A stretch of 37,878 nucleotides of DNA from Chryseolinea sp. (GCA_025923195.1 JAICGJ010000036.1:1-37878), one strand, 5' to 3'. Positions 17,507 to 25,401 are shown, numbered from the stretch's first letter. Made by a program: numbers and translations. Notes: generated by a model from the sequence alone, not told the origin.

Positions 17507-18138
17507 ACCGTAACTGGATTGTCGTTCAATAAATTCTTTCTGGCAATCTTCAACCAGTCAAAATACCCTATACACGCCACTACGAATAAGAAGATAGTCA
17601 ATAGTGCAAGCAACGGCAACGCCTTGAAAAACAATAGTGGAATAGCAAATGCATTCGATATGTTTAGTAGCAACCAGTTCTCAATCTTTCTTCTGGCAAG
17701 GAGCCACATCCCTGCCCAACCCGTCGCACTTACCCATGCATCCCATGCTGGTACCTCTGAATCAGTCAGGGAAGAGAGAAATAAGAACAGAATTAGAAAT
17801 CCGCCAAACACGATGCTCAAAGTAATGATCCACTCCGTGCGTGACGAAAAAGATACCCTTACAGGCTTCTGGTCTTTCTTTCTTGACCAATACCACCACC
17901 CGTATACACTCATCACCAAATAATAACCATACAACAGACATTCTGCATAAAGGCCGACGTTGAACAAACTGTATATCGCGAGTACCGTTGCAGCTATACC
18001 AGTTGGATACAAATAAATACTATTTGCCCGTGCCAGCAAAACCTCAGAAACGCCAAGCACCAAGACTGCAACCTGGATGCCGTCAATGTGCAAAAGCTCC
18101 TGCCTAAAAATTTCAAGCCATTCACTGAAATTGTGCAT
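17503..18138 (-). CDS. pnuT: PnuC-family vitamin transporter, probable thiamine transporter PnuT
   Basis: About 211 residues with seven or eight membrane helices and the PnuC pattern (YGYYLVMSVYGWWYWSRKK, WLLLNISNAFAIPLLFFKA, ending IGYFDWLK). PnuC proteins carry nicotinamide riboside, while riboswitch-linked versions (PnuT) carry thiamine by facilitated diffusion. The TPP riboswitch 54 bases upstream is the reason for choosing PnuT. The frame can be extended to a TTG at 18144, but the ATG at 18138 is the natural start. It overlaps the following monooxygenase gene by four bases. No TonB-dependent receptor or thiamine pyrophosphokinase, the usual partners in Bacteroidota, is adjacent. Confidence 0.85.
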   Translation of the reverse strand: MHNFSEWLEIFRQELLHIDGIQVAVLVLGVSEVLLARANSIYLYPTGIAATVLAIYSLFNVGLYAECLLYGYYLVMSVYGWWYWSRKKDQKPVRVSFSSRTEWIITLSIVFGGFLILFLFLSSLTDSEVPAWDAWVSATGWAGMWLLARRKIENWLLLNISNAFAIPLLFFKALPLLALLTIFLFVVACIGYFDWLKIARKNLLNDNPVTV

Positions 18139-18192
18139 AGTCAATCGTTGTTACCAGCTCTCGACGTGCATGAGGATGCGCTTTAGATAGAC

Positions 18193-18318
18193 TCTCCCTA
18201 CGCTGGTATTATCCAGATCAGGTATATGGAAGACTTAAATACCTGTCTTCCATCGGGTATAATCTCAGCCTGTTTTTCAGGGATTGCGCTTAAAATGCAA
18301 TCCACTAGGCACCCCTTG
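18193..18318 (-). promoter_or_regulatory. TPP riboswitch (THI element)
   Basis: Read on the minus strand, the landmarks come in the right order. GGGGTGCC (18308-18315) comes first. An extra P3 hairpin follows, with 7-bp arms at 18297-18303 and 18281-18287. The pyrimidine-sensing CTGAGA (18263-18268) and ACCCG (18254-18258) come next, and the highly conserved ACCTGATCTGGATAATACCA with GCGTAGGGA closes it (18193-18223). This matches the thi-box consensus almost perfectly. The 54 bases between it and the pnuT ATG show no clear terminator with a T-run, so control may be translational. A TACATTTA (18330-18337, minus) is one mismatch from a -7 element and ideally placed just upstream. Confidence 0.95.
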
Positions 18319-18602
18319 AGCAAGTTTTGTAAATGTACACCATTTTAGTGTCACTTACAGCTGCACAACTTAAATTACTGCCGAAGGGTTCATAGATGCC
18401 CACAAATTTCTGTCTGGTCATAAGGAGAAACCACCGTTAAAAAATATACCCAGCCCGAGCGCCGGCGTTAATTCTGCAAGAACAAATTTAGAACTCAGTT
18501 CGCAATAGGAACTATTAAGGAGCTCTCTGTCGGCCGCCTGCCAGTGGTTTACATAGCAATCTAATTTTTACCCGCCAGTAGTCGGACACGGTCTTCGGTC
18601 TA
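18319..18602. other. Intergenic region upstream of the TPP riboswitch
   Basis: It separates the riboswitch leader from the end of the HhH-protein gene. Apart from the weak -7 element at 18330-18337 (minus) nothing was recognised. Confidence 0.4.
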
Positions 18603-18923
18603 TTACAGATTGCGGGCCCTACCACGACTCGATGATGAACCTTCCTTTTTAAAAGCTAGTCCCTGGCCTTTTAGGACCTTGCGCAATTTGGGAATAGAAC
18701 TTGGTCCCATCCCGTGCAACTTCAAAAGCTGTTCTTCGCGGTAGTCACTCAGTTTCGCAACGGTGTCAATACCCGCATTCTCAAGCGCCCGGCGCGCTGG
18801 GGCACTAACGGCAGCAAGAAAGTCCGAATCAGGTTTCCTCAAGCCCTCACATATCGGGCATACCGGGCAGTCACTACTTTTGTAGTACTTGTGACCCTTC
18901 TCGCAGACCCGTAAGTCTCTCAT
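18603..18923 (-). CDS. Zinc-ribbon plus RNA polymerase alpha-CTD-like HhH protein, 106 aa
   Basis: Residues 1-26 look like a small zinc-binding knuckle: Cys7, His11, Cys19, Cys22, Cys25, with CPVCPIC at its core. Residues about 40-90 (ARRALENAGIDTVAKLSDY, then LLKLHGMGPSSIPKLRKVL) are a helix-hairpin-helix domain like the C-terminal domain of RNA polymerase alpha, with the conserved GMGPSSI turn. The tail is basic and Ser/Arg rich (SSSSRGRARNL), so it probably binds nucleic acid. It lies 17 bases after the DinB gene and is probably cotranscribed. Its role is unknown; similar stand-alone alpha-CTD-like proteins are annotated in Bacteroidota without function. Confidence 0.75.
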   Translation of the reverse strand: MRDLRVCEKGHKYYKSSDCPVCPICEGLRKPDSDFLAAVSAPARRALENAGIDTVAKLSDYREEQLLKLHGMGPSSIPKLRKVLKGQGLAFKKEGSSSSRGRARNL

Positions 18924-18940
18924 GGTTCGACTCTATAAGT

Positions 18941-19525
18941 TTAATTATGATAATGAGAAGCGGGCGCATTTAATTTTTGTTCTTTCCAGATGCGCTCTGC
19001 CTGCCAAATGTGTCGTTCAATGTGGTATGTATAAAAACGCAACGTATCGCCGAGTCTCAGTTTTATTAACCTTGTCAACGAAAGCGATGTTTTTACTTTC
19101 GTCAGGTCAATATCGAGGCATTTGTCCAATAAAAAAACAAGCTGCTCCTGCTGTCTCAGAAACCGGCTGATCGTTGTAACCGTAAGGTTAGAATTTTTTG
19201 GATTCTTATCCTTTGGTGCTTTCATTTTTTTTACTTTCCCGTCCTTCACCTCCATTAAATTTGCAAAGTAGTTTCCTATCAGTCCGCTCCTGAAAATCCT
19301 GGAGCCTGGCAAATGTTGGTGCGACATAATTTGTTTTTCAATTTCAACGAGGTAAAAGTCCCCGTAAAGATTCAAATGTTCCAGACATTGCAGTATATTC
19401 CATTCATCCCCTTTTTTATAGCGAAGTTCGTCAATCGTCAACCGCTCAAAATTCTTAACTTTTTCAGTCGACGCCGCTGTCCGTTTCAATAGGTCATCGA
19501 TCAGGCCCCTGTTCGTTATCTCCAT
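18941..19525 (-). CDS. DinB-family protein
   Basis: About 194 residues with the DinB/YfiT four-helix-bundle pattern. WNILQCLEHLNLYGDFYL supplies the first metal-binding His, and a C-terminal YTYHIERHIWQAERI supplies the others. DinB-like proteins bind a divalent metal and are often thiol transferases of unknown substrate. A longer version could start at a TTG at 19552, but that TTG lies inside a perfect -7 promoter element (19550-19557), so it would not be in the mRNA. The ATG at 19525 is therefore chosen, giving a leader of about 20 bases. The next gene (HhH protein) follows by 17 bases. Confidence 0.82.
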   Translation of the reverse strand: MEITNRGLIDDLLKRTAASTEKVKNFERLTIDELRYKKGDEWNILQCLEHLNLYGDFYLVEIEKQIMSHQHLPGSRIFRSGLIGNYFANLMEVKDGKVKKMKAPKDKNPKNSNLTVTTISRFLRQQEQLVFLLDKCLDIDLTKVKTSLSLTRLIKLRLGDTLRFYTYHIERHIWQAERIWKEQKLNAPASHYHN

Positions 19526-19549
19526 ATGCTTTTTTTGCAAAGCTTCAAC

Positions 19550-19581
19550 CAAATTTAGAATTCATACTTGATTAAAGTCAA
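19550..19581 (-). promoter_or_regulatory. Bacteroidota-type promoter of the DinB gene
   Basis: On the minus strand TTG (19579-19581), 21 bases, TAAATTTG (19550-19557): a full match to TTG-N17-23-TAnnTTTG. It overlaps the end of the Crp-type gene. It decides the DinB start codon. Confidence 0.55.
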
Positions 19582-20114
19582 GAATTTCGGATTCTGCTCA
19601 ACGTTTCAGGAGTCATTCGCAAGTACGACGCGATGTATTTGAGTGGGATTTCCTGGAATAAGTTTGGACTTCTTGTCAGAACGCGTTGCAATCGTTTTGT
19701 TGGTGACTCTGTCAGAAGGTCGATTTCCCGTTCCATTTGCTGGACAACCAGACTCTCAAGCAACTTGATATACTGGCCCAAGTTCTCGGCACTCGCATTC
19801 GCAATCTCATAGAGGTGCTGCTTGGGGATGATCCGCAGCTCAGTTTTTCTGAGTGCTTCGATGAATAATTCGGAGGGCTTGCCTGTAACAAAAGATGACA
19901 GTGAAGTTATGATGGAGCCCTCATAACCAAAACGGATGGTTTGCTCTTCAAATTCAGTAACATGGAATACTCTTACAGCTCCGGCTGTGATAAAATACAG
20001 AGCCTGCTCAACCTGTCCTTCTCTAATAATATACTCACCTTTCGATAGTATCTTCACCTCGGCCGATGAAATGTCGTCCAGCAGTTTTTTTATAAACAAT
20101 TCCTCCGGTTTCAT
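19578..20114 (-). CDS. Crp/Fnr-family transcriptional regulator
   Basis: About 178 residues. Residues 1-115 form a cyclic-nucleotide-binding jelly roll (GEYIIREGQVEQALYFITAG, then RVFHVTEFEEQTIRFGYEGS). After the dimer helix (YIKLLESLVVQQMEREIDLL) a short HTH (LKYIASYLRMTPETLSRIRN) ends the protein with no wing, which is usual for this Bacteroidota subgroup. The phosphate-binding Arg of cAMP receptors (RxS motif) is not evident, so the ligand is doubtful. The frame also has a TTG at 20123, but the ATG at 20114 (MKPEELF) is preferred. It probably controls stress or respiration genes; targets are unknown. Confidence 0.85.
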   Translation of the reverse strand: MKPEELFIKKLLDDISSAEVKILSKGEYIIREGQVEQALYFITAGAVRVFHVTEFEEQTIRFGYEGSIITSLSSFVTGKPSELFIEALRKTELRIIPKQHLYEIANASAENLGQYIKLLESLVVQQMEREIDLLTESPTKRLQRVLTRSPNLFQEIPLKYIASYLRMTPETLSRIRNS

Positions 20115-20278
20115 TGGCAACAACTAGGATGACAGACTACCTTTCAAAATTGACCCGCGTCGTATTTAAAATTAGGAAAAACGAATAAGATATCTTGGTT
20201 GTGAAAAAAACACCTCTGTCCCCTGTCCAATTAACCAGCTTCAAACGAATTAACATTTAAATTTCTGCTCAGAACATT

Positions 20279-20286
20279 TATATTTG
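20279..20286 (+). promoter_or_regulatory. -7 promoter element of the ABC-F gene
   Basis: TATATTTG, a perfect TAnnTTTG, 20 bases before the ATG at 20306. No TTG was seen at the usual upstream spacing. Confidence 0.4.
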
Positions 20287-20305
20287 CCGCCTTATTTTAG
20301 AAATC

Positions 20306-21943
20306 ATGATTTCAGTGGACGCGGTGAGTGTCGAGTTTAACGGGTCGGCGCTGTTTAGCAACATCACTTTTAACATAAACGAAAACGACAGAATTGCCCT
20401 TATGGGTAAGAACGGCGCGGGGAAATCCACTCTGCTTAAGATTCTGGCGGGAGTCAACAAGCCTACACGAGGTAAAGTAAGTGCCCCGAAAGACGCCACT
20501 ATTGCCTATTTACCTCAGCACCTCTTGACAAAAGACGACGTAACTGTATTCGAAGAGGCATCAAAGGCATTCTCAAAAATATTGGGGATGAAACAAGAGA
20601 TGGAGGAACTCAACCACCAGTTGGAAACCCGTACGGACTACGAGTCGGAAGAGTACTCTCAAATAATTGAACAGGTATCGGAGTTAAGTGAGAAATATTA
20701 TTCAATCGAAGAAATAAATTTTGATGCGGAAGTAGAAAAAACACTTATGGGCCTCGGATTTCTCCGGTCTGATTTTGCAAGACCCACGTCTGAATTCAGC
20801 GGAGGATGGCGTATGCGCATAGAGTTAGCCAAGATCCTTTTACAAAAACCCGATCTTATCCTGCTGGACGAGCCCACGAATCATATGGACATTGAGTCAA
20901 TTCAATGGCTTGAGGAATTTCTCATTCAGAACGCCAAAGCTGTGATAGTGATTAGTCACGACAAAACATTTGTTGATAACCTGACAAATCGCACGATTGA
21001 GATAACGATGGGTCGTATTTACGATTATAAAACCAACTATTCCCATTATCTCCAGCTGCGCAAGGAAAGACGCGAACAGCAACAAAAACAGTTTGACGAC
21101 CAGGCGAAACAAATCGCGGAAATTCAGGAATTCATTGAACGCTTCAAGGGAACATATTCCAAAACCCTTCAGGTGCAGTCGCGGGTGAAAATGCTGGAGA
21201 AAATGGAAATTGTAGAAGTTGACGAAGTGGACACATCCGCGTTGAACCTCAAGTTCCCTCCGGCCCCCAGGTCGGGAAGTTATCCGGTGATCGTTGACGG
21301 GCTTACAAAAAAGTATGGCGACCACGTTGTATTCAGAGAAGCCGCTTTCACTATCGCACGGGGCGAGAAAGTGGCATTTGTCGGAAAAAACGGTGAGGGG
21401 AAATCAACCCTCGTTAAGGCTATCATGGGCGAAATTGACTTTGAAGGCAAACTTCAGGTTGGCCATAATGCCATGATCGGATATTTTGCTCAAAATCAGG
21501 CATCACTCCTGGACGAAGATCTTACTGTCTTTCAAACAATAGACCAAGTAGCGGAGGGAGATATTCGCACGAAAATCAAGGACATTCTAGGGGCATTTAT
21601 GTTCAGCGGGGATACCATTGACAAAAAAGTAAAAATGCTATCCGGCGGAGAAAGAACCCGCCTTGCCATGATCAAACTTCTGTTACAGCCAGTCAACTTG
21701 TTGATTCTGGATGAACCTACCAATCACCTGGATATAAAAACGAAAGATATCTTGAAAGATGCCCTCAAAGCATTTGATGGGACGCTTATTTTAGTTTCAC
21801 ATGACCGCGACTTTCTCGATGGACTTGCCAATAAAGTATTTGAATTCGGCAATAAACGCATCAAAGAACACTACGAGGATATCGCCGGATTCCTAAGAAA
21901 CAAGAAGTTGGAGAATCTGAAAGAGATAGAGCGTAAAGCGTAA
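20306..21943 (+). CDS. ABC-F family ATPase (ribosome-associated)
   Basis: 545 residues with two ABC cassettes in one chain and no membrane segment. Cassette 1 has Walker A GKNGAGKST (34-42), signature FSGGWRMR and Walker B LILLDEPTNHMD. Cassette 2 has GKNGEGKST (360-368), LSGGERTR and LLILDEPTNHLD. The charged helical linker between them (RKERREQQQKQFDDQAKQ) is the P-site tRNA-interaction motif region of ABC-F proteins. The family acts on ribosomes to relieve stalling, gate translation or protect against antibiotics; this one looks most like the YbiT/YkpA housekeeping group. The stop is followed immediately by a heptad repeat array. Confidence 0.92.
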   Translation: MISVDAVSVEFNGSALFSNITFNINENDRIALMGKNGAGKSTLLKILAGVNKPTRGKVSAPKDATIAYLPQHLLTKDDVTVFEEASKAFSKILGMKQEMEELNHQLETRTDYESEEYSQIIEQVSELSEKYYSIEEINFDAEVEKTLMGLGFLRSDFARPTSEFSGGWRMRIELAKILLQKPDLILLDEPTNHMDIESIQWLEEFLIQNAKAVIVISHDKTFVDNLTNRTIEITMGRIYDYKTNYSHYLQLRKERREQQQKQFDDQAKQIAEIQEFIERFKGTYSKTLQVQSRVKMLEKMEIVEVDEVDTSALNLKFPPAPRSGSYPVIVDGLTKKYGDHVVFREAAFTIARGEKVAFVGKNGEGKSTLVKAIMGEIDFEGKLQVGHNAMIGYFAQNQASLLDEDLTVFQTIDQVAEGDIRTKIKDILGAFMFSGDTIDKKVKMLSGGERTRLAMIKLLLQPVNLLILDEPTNHLDIKTKDILKDALKAFDGTLILVSHDRDFLDGLANKVFEFGNKRIKEHYEDIAGFLRNKKLENLKEIERKA

Positions 21944-21999
21944 AGCTTACAGCACACAGCCGACAGCTGTATGCTGTGAGCTGTATGCTGTCAGCTTTC
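21944..21999. repeat. Period-7 repeat array, self-complementary, at a convergent junction
   Basis: Eight heptamers in exact phase, each beginning AGC or TGC (AGCTTAC, AGCACAC, AGCCGAC, AGCTGTA, TGCTGTG, AGCTGTA, TGCTGTC, AGCTTTC). The left part (AAGCTTACAGCACACAGC) is nearly the reverse complement of the right part, so the RNA could form an 18-bp stem with two mismatches. It starts right after the ABC-F stop and provides the stop codon of the converging DUF2167 gene, so it may serve as a two-way terminator. Confidence 0.8.
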
Positions 22000-22881
22000 A
22001 ATGTTTCTCACCGTAGGAGTCTCAGTCTTCTTTTTATACCATCTCCAAGCAGCGGTAGCTACGCCGCCGATGGCGAGTGCAATAAGCTTAATGTTTTTGA
22101 GGAGTAGCGCAAAAATACCTGCCTTGGCAAGCACCTTACCCGCCACAAGTCCCCCGATCGTCCATGCAGCGACATCATCGATATCAGGATTAAAGTCAGC
22201 ATATTTGTTACCGTCAGCGTAGCTGAACGATGCAAGAACGGGTTCAATATTTTTTTGGACATCCGGCAACTCCATCATCGAAGAGACTGCATTCAATACA
22301 AGCACGCCCTTTCTTCCCAAGATTCTCACATTATAATTCAGCGTTGTACCCTCCGTTTCTCCAAATTTTATTTCTTTTGCCCAGTGTAATACCTTTTTTT
22401 CACTGTCATAATATGGTTTTGCGGCCCATCCGATAATCGAGATCGATTCATACCCTTCTTTTACTCGCTCTTCATTTGCTGCGGCAGCATCGCTTTGGAT
22501 CTCTTTAAGAAGTTCATCATAATCAATGTCCCCGGCATCATCGTCCTTTACGTAACCCATTTCCTCATAGGTAATGATGAATGCCCAGGAACGTTCATCT
22601 GTTATACCAATATCTTCTGGAACGATCATACCGAGCGTACCTTGGCCATGCGGATTTCCCCACAGATCATGGATTACATAATCTGCCTGGGCGGCATCCA
22701 GGTACCGGAATCCCTTAGGAACATTCAAGGTCCCTATTCCGTCTTCCAGGATGATCTGACCCTGCTGATACTTAAAAGAAGCTTCAAGGCTGTCGAAGAA
22801 TAGCTTTGCGCTATCCATTTCGTTCGCTGAAACTGTGTGCATGAATGACATGCACAATAGAAGCGCGATAACATTTTTCAT
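21991..22881 (-). CDS. DUF2167 membrane protein
   Basis: About 296 residues from the ATG at 22881. A signal peptide (NVIALLLCMSFMHTVSAN) is followed by the DUF2167 signature: GIGTLNVPKGFRYLDAAQAD, HDLWGNPHGQGTLGMIVPED, and a later GWAAKPYYDSEKKVLHWAKE. A C-terminal membrane segment (GIFALLLKNIKLIALAIGG) anchors it, with WYKKK facing the cytoplasm. The frame remains open to 23064, but the extra 61 residues lack conservation features and the signal peptide fixes the start. Function of the family is unknown; it is found in the envelope of many bacteria. Its last codons lie in the heptad repeat. Confidence 0.85.
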   Translation of the reverse strand: MKNVIALLLCMSFMHTVSANEMDSAKLFFDSLEASFKYQQGQIILEDGIGTLNVPKGFRYLDAAQADYVIHDLWGNPHGQGTLGMIVPEDIGITDERSWAFIITYEEMGYVKDDDAGDIDYDELLKEIQSDAAAANEERVKEGYESISIIGWAAKPYYDSEKKVLHWAKEIKFGETEGTTLNYNVRILGRKGVLVLNAVSSMMELPDVQKNIEPVLASFSYADGNKYADFNPDIDDVAAWTIGGLVAGKVLAKAGIFALLLKNIKLIALAIGGVATAAWRWYKKKTETPTVRNIES

Positions 22882-23257
22882 AGGAGTTAAGTTGTGGTGT
22901 TGAGGTTCGGAGTATTCAAGTTTGAAACGCATTCTCGTAGTGATGGACGAGGCAATGCTTCTCTGCTGTTGATTTTTTTTATACTGAAGAACGCAAAATG
23001 ATAAGGAAAATGGAAGGCATTGTAAGGTTAATAGACACCTCAAAAAAATTCGTAATAGAGGCAAGATGAGTTGCCATTAGCGCATATAAGCAGCATCTAT
23101 AAAGCTTGAATGACATCCATTCGAACCTTCAAAAACCACCAAAAACATACGTGAGAGTGAAAGGTTCTGGAAATTTGAAGATTTGAGATTTTAACATGAC
23201 CGGAATCTCAAAAAATGGCCGTAGGTTGAAAAGTTCAAAAAATGTGATGAGATTGTA
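22882..23257. other. Divergent intergenic region
   Basis: Between the DUF2167 gene (minus) and the oxidoreductase gene (plus). It contains a short imperfect direct repeat (AAATTTGAAGATTTGAGA near 23171-23188) and the inverted repeat at 23182-23212. No full TAnnTTTG promoter was identified. Confidence 0.4.
23182..23212. promoter_or_regulatory. Inverted repeat upstream of the Gfo/Idh/MocA gene
   Basis: TTTGAGATT (23182-23190) and AATCTCAAA (23204-23212): a perfect 9-bp inverted repeat around 13 bases, 45 bases before the ATG at 23258. It could be an operator or a leader hairpin. Confidence 0.3.
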
Positions 23258-24430
23258 ATGAAAAAACTAACGATGGCAGGCAGGCGCAATTTTCTCAAGC
23301 AATCACTGGCAACGGCAGCCGGATTAATTTCATCCGCAGAACTCTCCGCGGCATCGCTGGGGAGCACGGTAAGACCAGTCGCAAATAAGCACGCTCAAAG
23401 TAACACCAAAAGTGTGGCACCAATTCGATTTTCCGTGATCGGCCTTAATCATGGTCATATTTATGGACAAACGGAGGCGGTCATCAGGAACGGTGGACAG
23501 CTGGTCTCCTTCTACGCTAAGGAAGCCGAGCTCGTAAGTGCCTTCAGCAAGCGCCATCCCGATGCAAAACTAGCTCGCAGTGAGAAAGAGATTCTTGAAG
23601 ACAGTTCTATCCAGCTGATCGTAAGCGCATCCATTCCAATTGATCGCGCTCCACTGGGAATTCAAGTCATGAAACATGGTAAGGATTTCATGGTTGACAA
23701 ACCGGGAATTGTTACACTCGAACAGCTTGCCGAAGTCCGGAAAGTTCAGAACGAAACCAAGCGCATTTACTCTATCATGTACAGCGAGCGGTTTGAGAAT
23801 AGGGCGACCGTAAGGGCAGGCGAGCTGGTTAAGGCCGGCGCCATCGGAAAGGTCATTCAGACCATTGGTCTCGGACCACACCGTATAAATCTGAAATCGA
23901 GACCAGAATGGTTTTTTGATACGAAGAATTATGGTGGGATAATATGTGATATAGGTTCACATCAATTCGATCAGTTTCTTTTTTTTACGGAATCAACATC
24001 CGCCGATGTCGTTGCATCACAGGTTGGTAATGTACATTATTCGCAGTATGCAAAGTTCGAAGACTTTGGTGACGTGATCGTACGGGGGAACGGAGGCACT
24101 GGCTATATACGAGTGGATTGGTTTACTCCGGATGGACTTAATACCTGGGGCGATGGAAGATTGACCATTCTTGGTACCGAAGGGTATATTGAGTTGCGTA
24201 AGAATGTCGACATTGCCGGACACGCTGGAGGGAATCACCTCTTTCTGGTCGATAAAAAAGAAACCCGATATATTGATTGCAGTAAAGATCCACTCCCCTA
24301 CGGTGAGCAGCTTATCAACGACATAAATAACCGCACAGAGACGGCCATGACCCAGGCCCATTGTTTTTTAGCCACGGAGCTAGCGCTGAAAGCACAGGCG
24401 AGTGCTCAAAAACTTAGCCTTAAAAAATAA
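23258..24430 (+). CDS. Tat-exported Gfo/Idh/MocA-family oxidoreductase
   Basis: 390 residues. The N-terminus carries a twin-arginine signal (GRRNFLKQSLATAAGLISS), so the folded, cofactor-loaded enzyme is exported. A Rossmann domain begins FSVIGLNHGHIYG and includes HGKDFMVDKPG, where the usual EKP is DKP. The C-terminal beta sheet domain has GGIICDIGSHQFDQFLF, whose D-x-x-x-H is the expected catalytic/binding pair. Family members oxidise or reduce sugars or related polyols with NAD(P), and exported ones in Bacteroidota sit in glycan-use loci. The substrate is unknown. An inverted repeat lies just upstream, and the gene converges with the next one. Confidence 0.88.
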   Translation: MKKLTMAGRRNFLKQSLATAAGLISSAELSAASLGSTVRPVANKHAQSNTKSVAPIRFSVIGLNHGHIYGQTEAVIRNGGQLVSFYAKEAELVSAFSKRHPDAKLARSEKEILEDSSIQLIVSASIPIDRAPLGIQVMKHGKDFMVDKPGIVTLEQLAEVRKVQNETKRIYSIMYSERFENRATVRAGELVKAGAIGKVIQTIGLGPHRINLKSRPEWFFDTKNYGGIICDIGSHQFDQFLFFTESTSADVVASQVGNVHYSQYAKFEDFGDVIVRGNGGTGYIRVDWFTPDGLNTWGDGRLTILGTEGYIELRKNVDIAGHAGGNHLFLVDKKETRYIDCSKDPLPYGEQLINDINNRTETAMTQAHCFLATELALKAQASAQKLSLKK

Positions 24431-24513
24431 TCGAAGACAGACATCAACGGCGTGTCAACACGGATAAGATCGTTTCGATAGCCATTCCATCCTGTGATAT
24501 AAGGATGACGAGA

Positions 24514-25059
24514 CTAAAAAGGTGTACTTTCTCTTAAACGGCGTGACTGATGAAATTCTTCTTTAACCTGCCAGGATATTAGTGAAAATACAATTAAAAT
24601 TTCCGCAAACGCGTATAAGAAGGCGATGAAGGCTTGAGAATACTCCCATTGAGTTCTTAATATTTCCCAATACGGTGACCCGACCGTCCATTCGTTTGTA
24701 ACCTGGCTTGCAGGCCATGCGAACATAAAAAATACTACTAACGAAACACCTATACAAAACACTGAGCCCAACGCAAATCGAAATACCCGGCTGTTTGCCC
24801 TTGCCAGGATTGAAAGAATGATTGTCGATACAAGCGCAGGAAAGACAAGGATTCCTGAATAAGGCCAAGTAACATCAGTCTGTTGTGCAATAAAGTATTC
24901 TTGCTCACTCATGCCCAATTTACCAGGCATTGCCAACAAATGGGTGATATATGGATACATAGCAAGACCCATGAAAAAAAGACTTACAAAGCTCACAACT
25001 CGTACCCTGGCTGACATATTCGATGTTTTCAGATTCCTGCATTCTACTGATTCGATCAA
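24514..25059 (-). CDS. Small integral membrane protein (four helices), 181 aa
   Basis: Four hydrophobic helices are visible: VVSFVSLFFMGLAMYPYI, GILVFPALVSTIILSILA, FALGSVFCIGVSLVVFFMF and FIAFLYAFAEILIVFSLI. The motif EILRTQWEYSQAF before the last helix recalls DUF1772/anthrone-oxygenase-like membrane proteins, but the match is too weak to name it. An internal ATG at 25017 (MSARVRVV) would give a more typical N-terminus. It converges with the oxidoreductase gene; the 83-base gap has only a 6-bp inverted repeat (24488-24507). No function is proposed. Confidence 0.65.
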   Translation of the reverse strand: MIESVECRNLKTSNMSARVRVVSFVSLFFMGLAMYPYITHLLAMPGKLGMSEQEYFIAQQTDVTWPYSGILVFPALVSTIILSILARANSRVFRFALGSVFCIGVSLVVFFMFAWPASQVTNEWTVGSPYWEILRTQWEYSQAFIAFLYAFAEILIVFSLISWQVKEEFHQSRRLRESTPF

Positions 25060-25401
25060 AAAATCATACCACTAGCTCCAGGACGGCATTTTCGGTACCC
25101 AAAACGCATTTATATCTGCCTCTTGAATTGCGATCGCGATGGCTTGTAGACTTTTTCATCAGATACAATGATACAATGTGAGGCAGATCTGAGCGGGATT
25201 ATGTTCAATCGTTCCTTGCCATTGTCTCGCGCAAAAGAAGATGATTCCAGGGATCTCCCTAATCGTACGTTCGGGTGGAAATAACGTCGCAATCGTTTGG
25301 TCAAGCGAATTGTCGCCTTAATTGTGACGATTTGAAAGAGAATAAATTTTAACTTTCAAGACACGTCCCCCGTATAAGCTACGTCCTTACAACCAGAAAT
25401 A
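25060..25401. other. Divergent intergenic region
   Basis: 342 bases without a convincing gene; a 64-residue frame at 25110-25304 (minus) has no protein-like features. It ends in the likely promoter of the acyltransferase gene. Confidence 0.4.
25322..25350 (+). promoter_or_regulatory. Probable promoter of the HGSNAT-like gene
   Basis: TTG (25322-25324), 18 bases, TAAATTTT (25343-25350), one mismatch from TTG-N17-23-TAnnTTTG; 51 bases before the ATG at 25402. Confidence 0.3.

Noticed and set aside
17503-18138. PnuC as nicotinamide riboside transporter
   Set aside because: The TPP riboswitch directly upstream favours thiamine (PnuT); no NAD-salvage gene is adjacent.
19578-20114. Crp-type regulator thought truncated because it ends right after the recognition helix
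   Set aside because: Ending at MTPETLSRIRN is common in this Bacteroidota subgroup, so no truncation is claimed.
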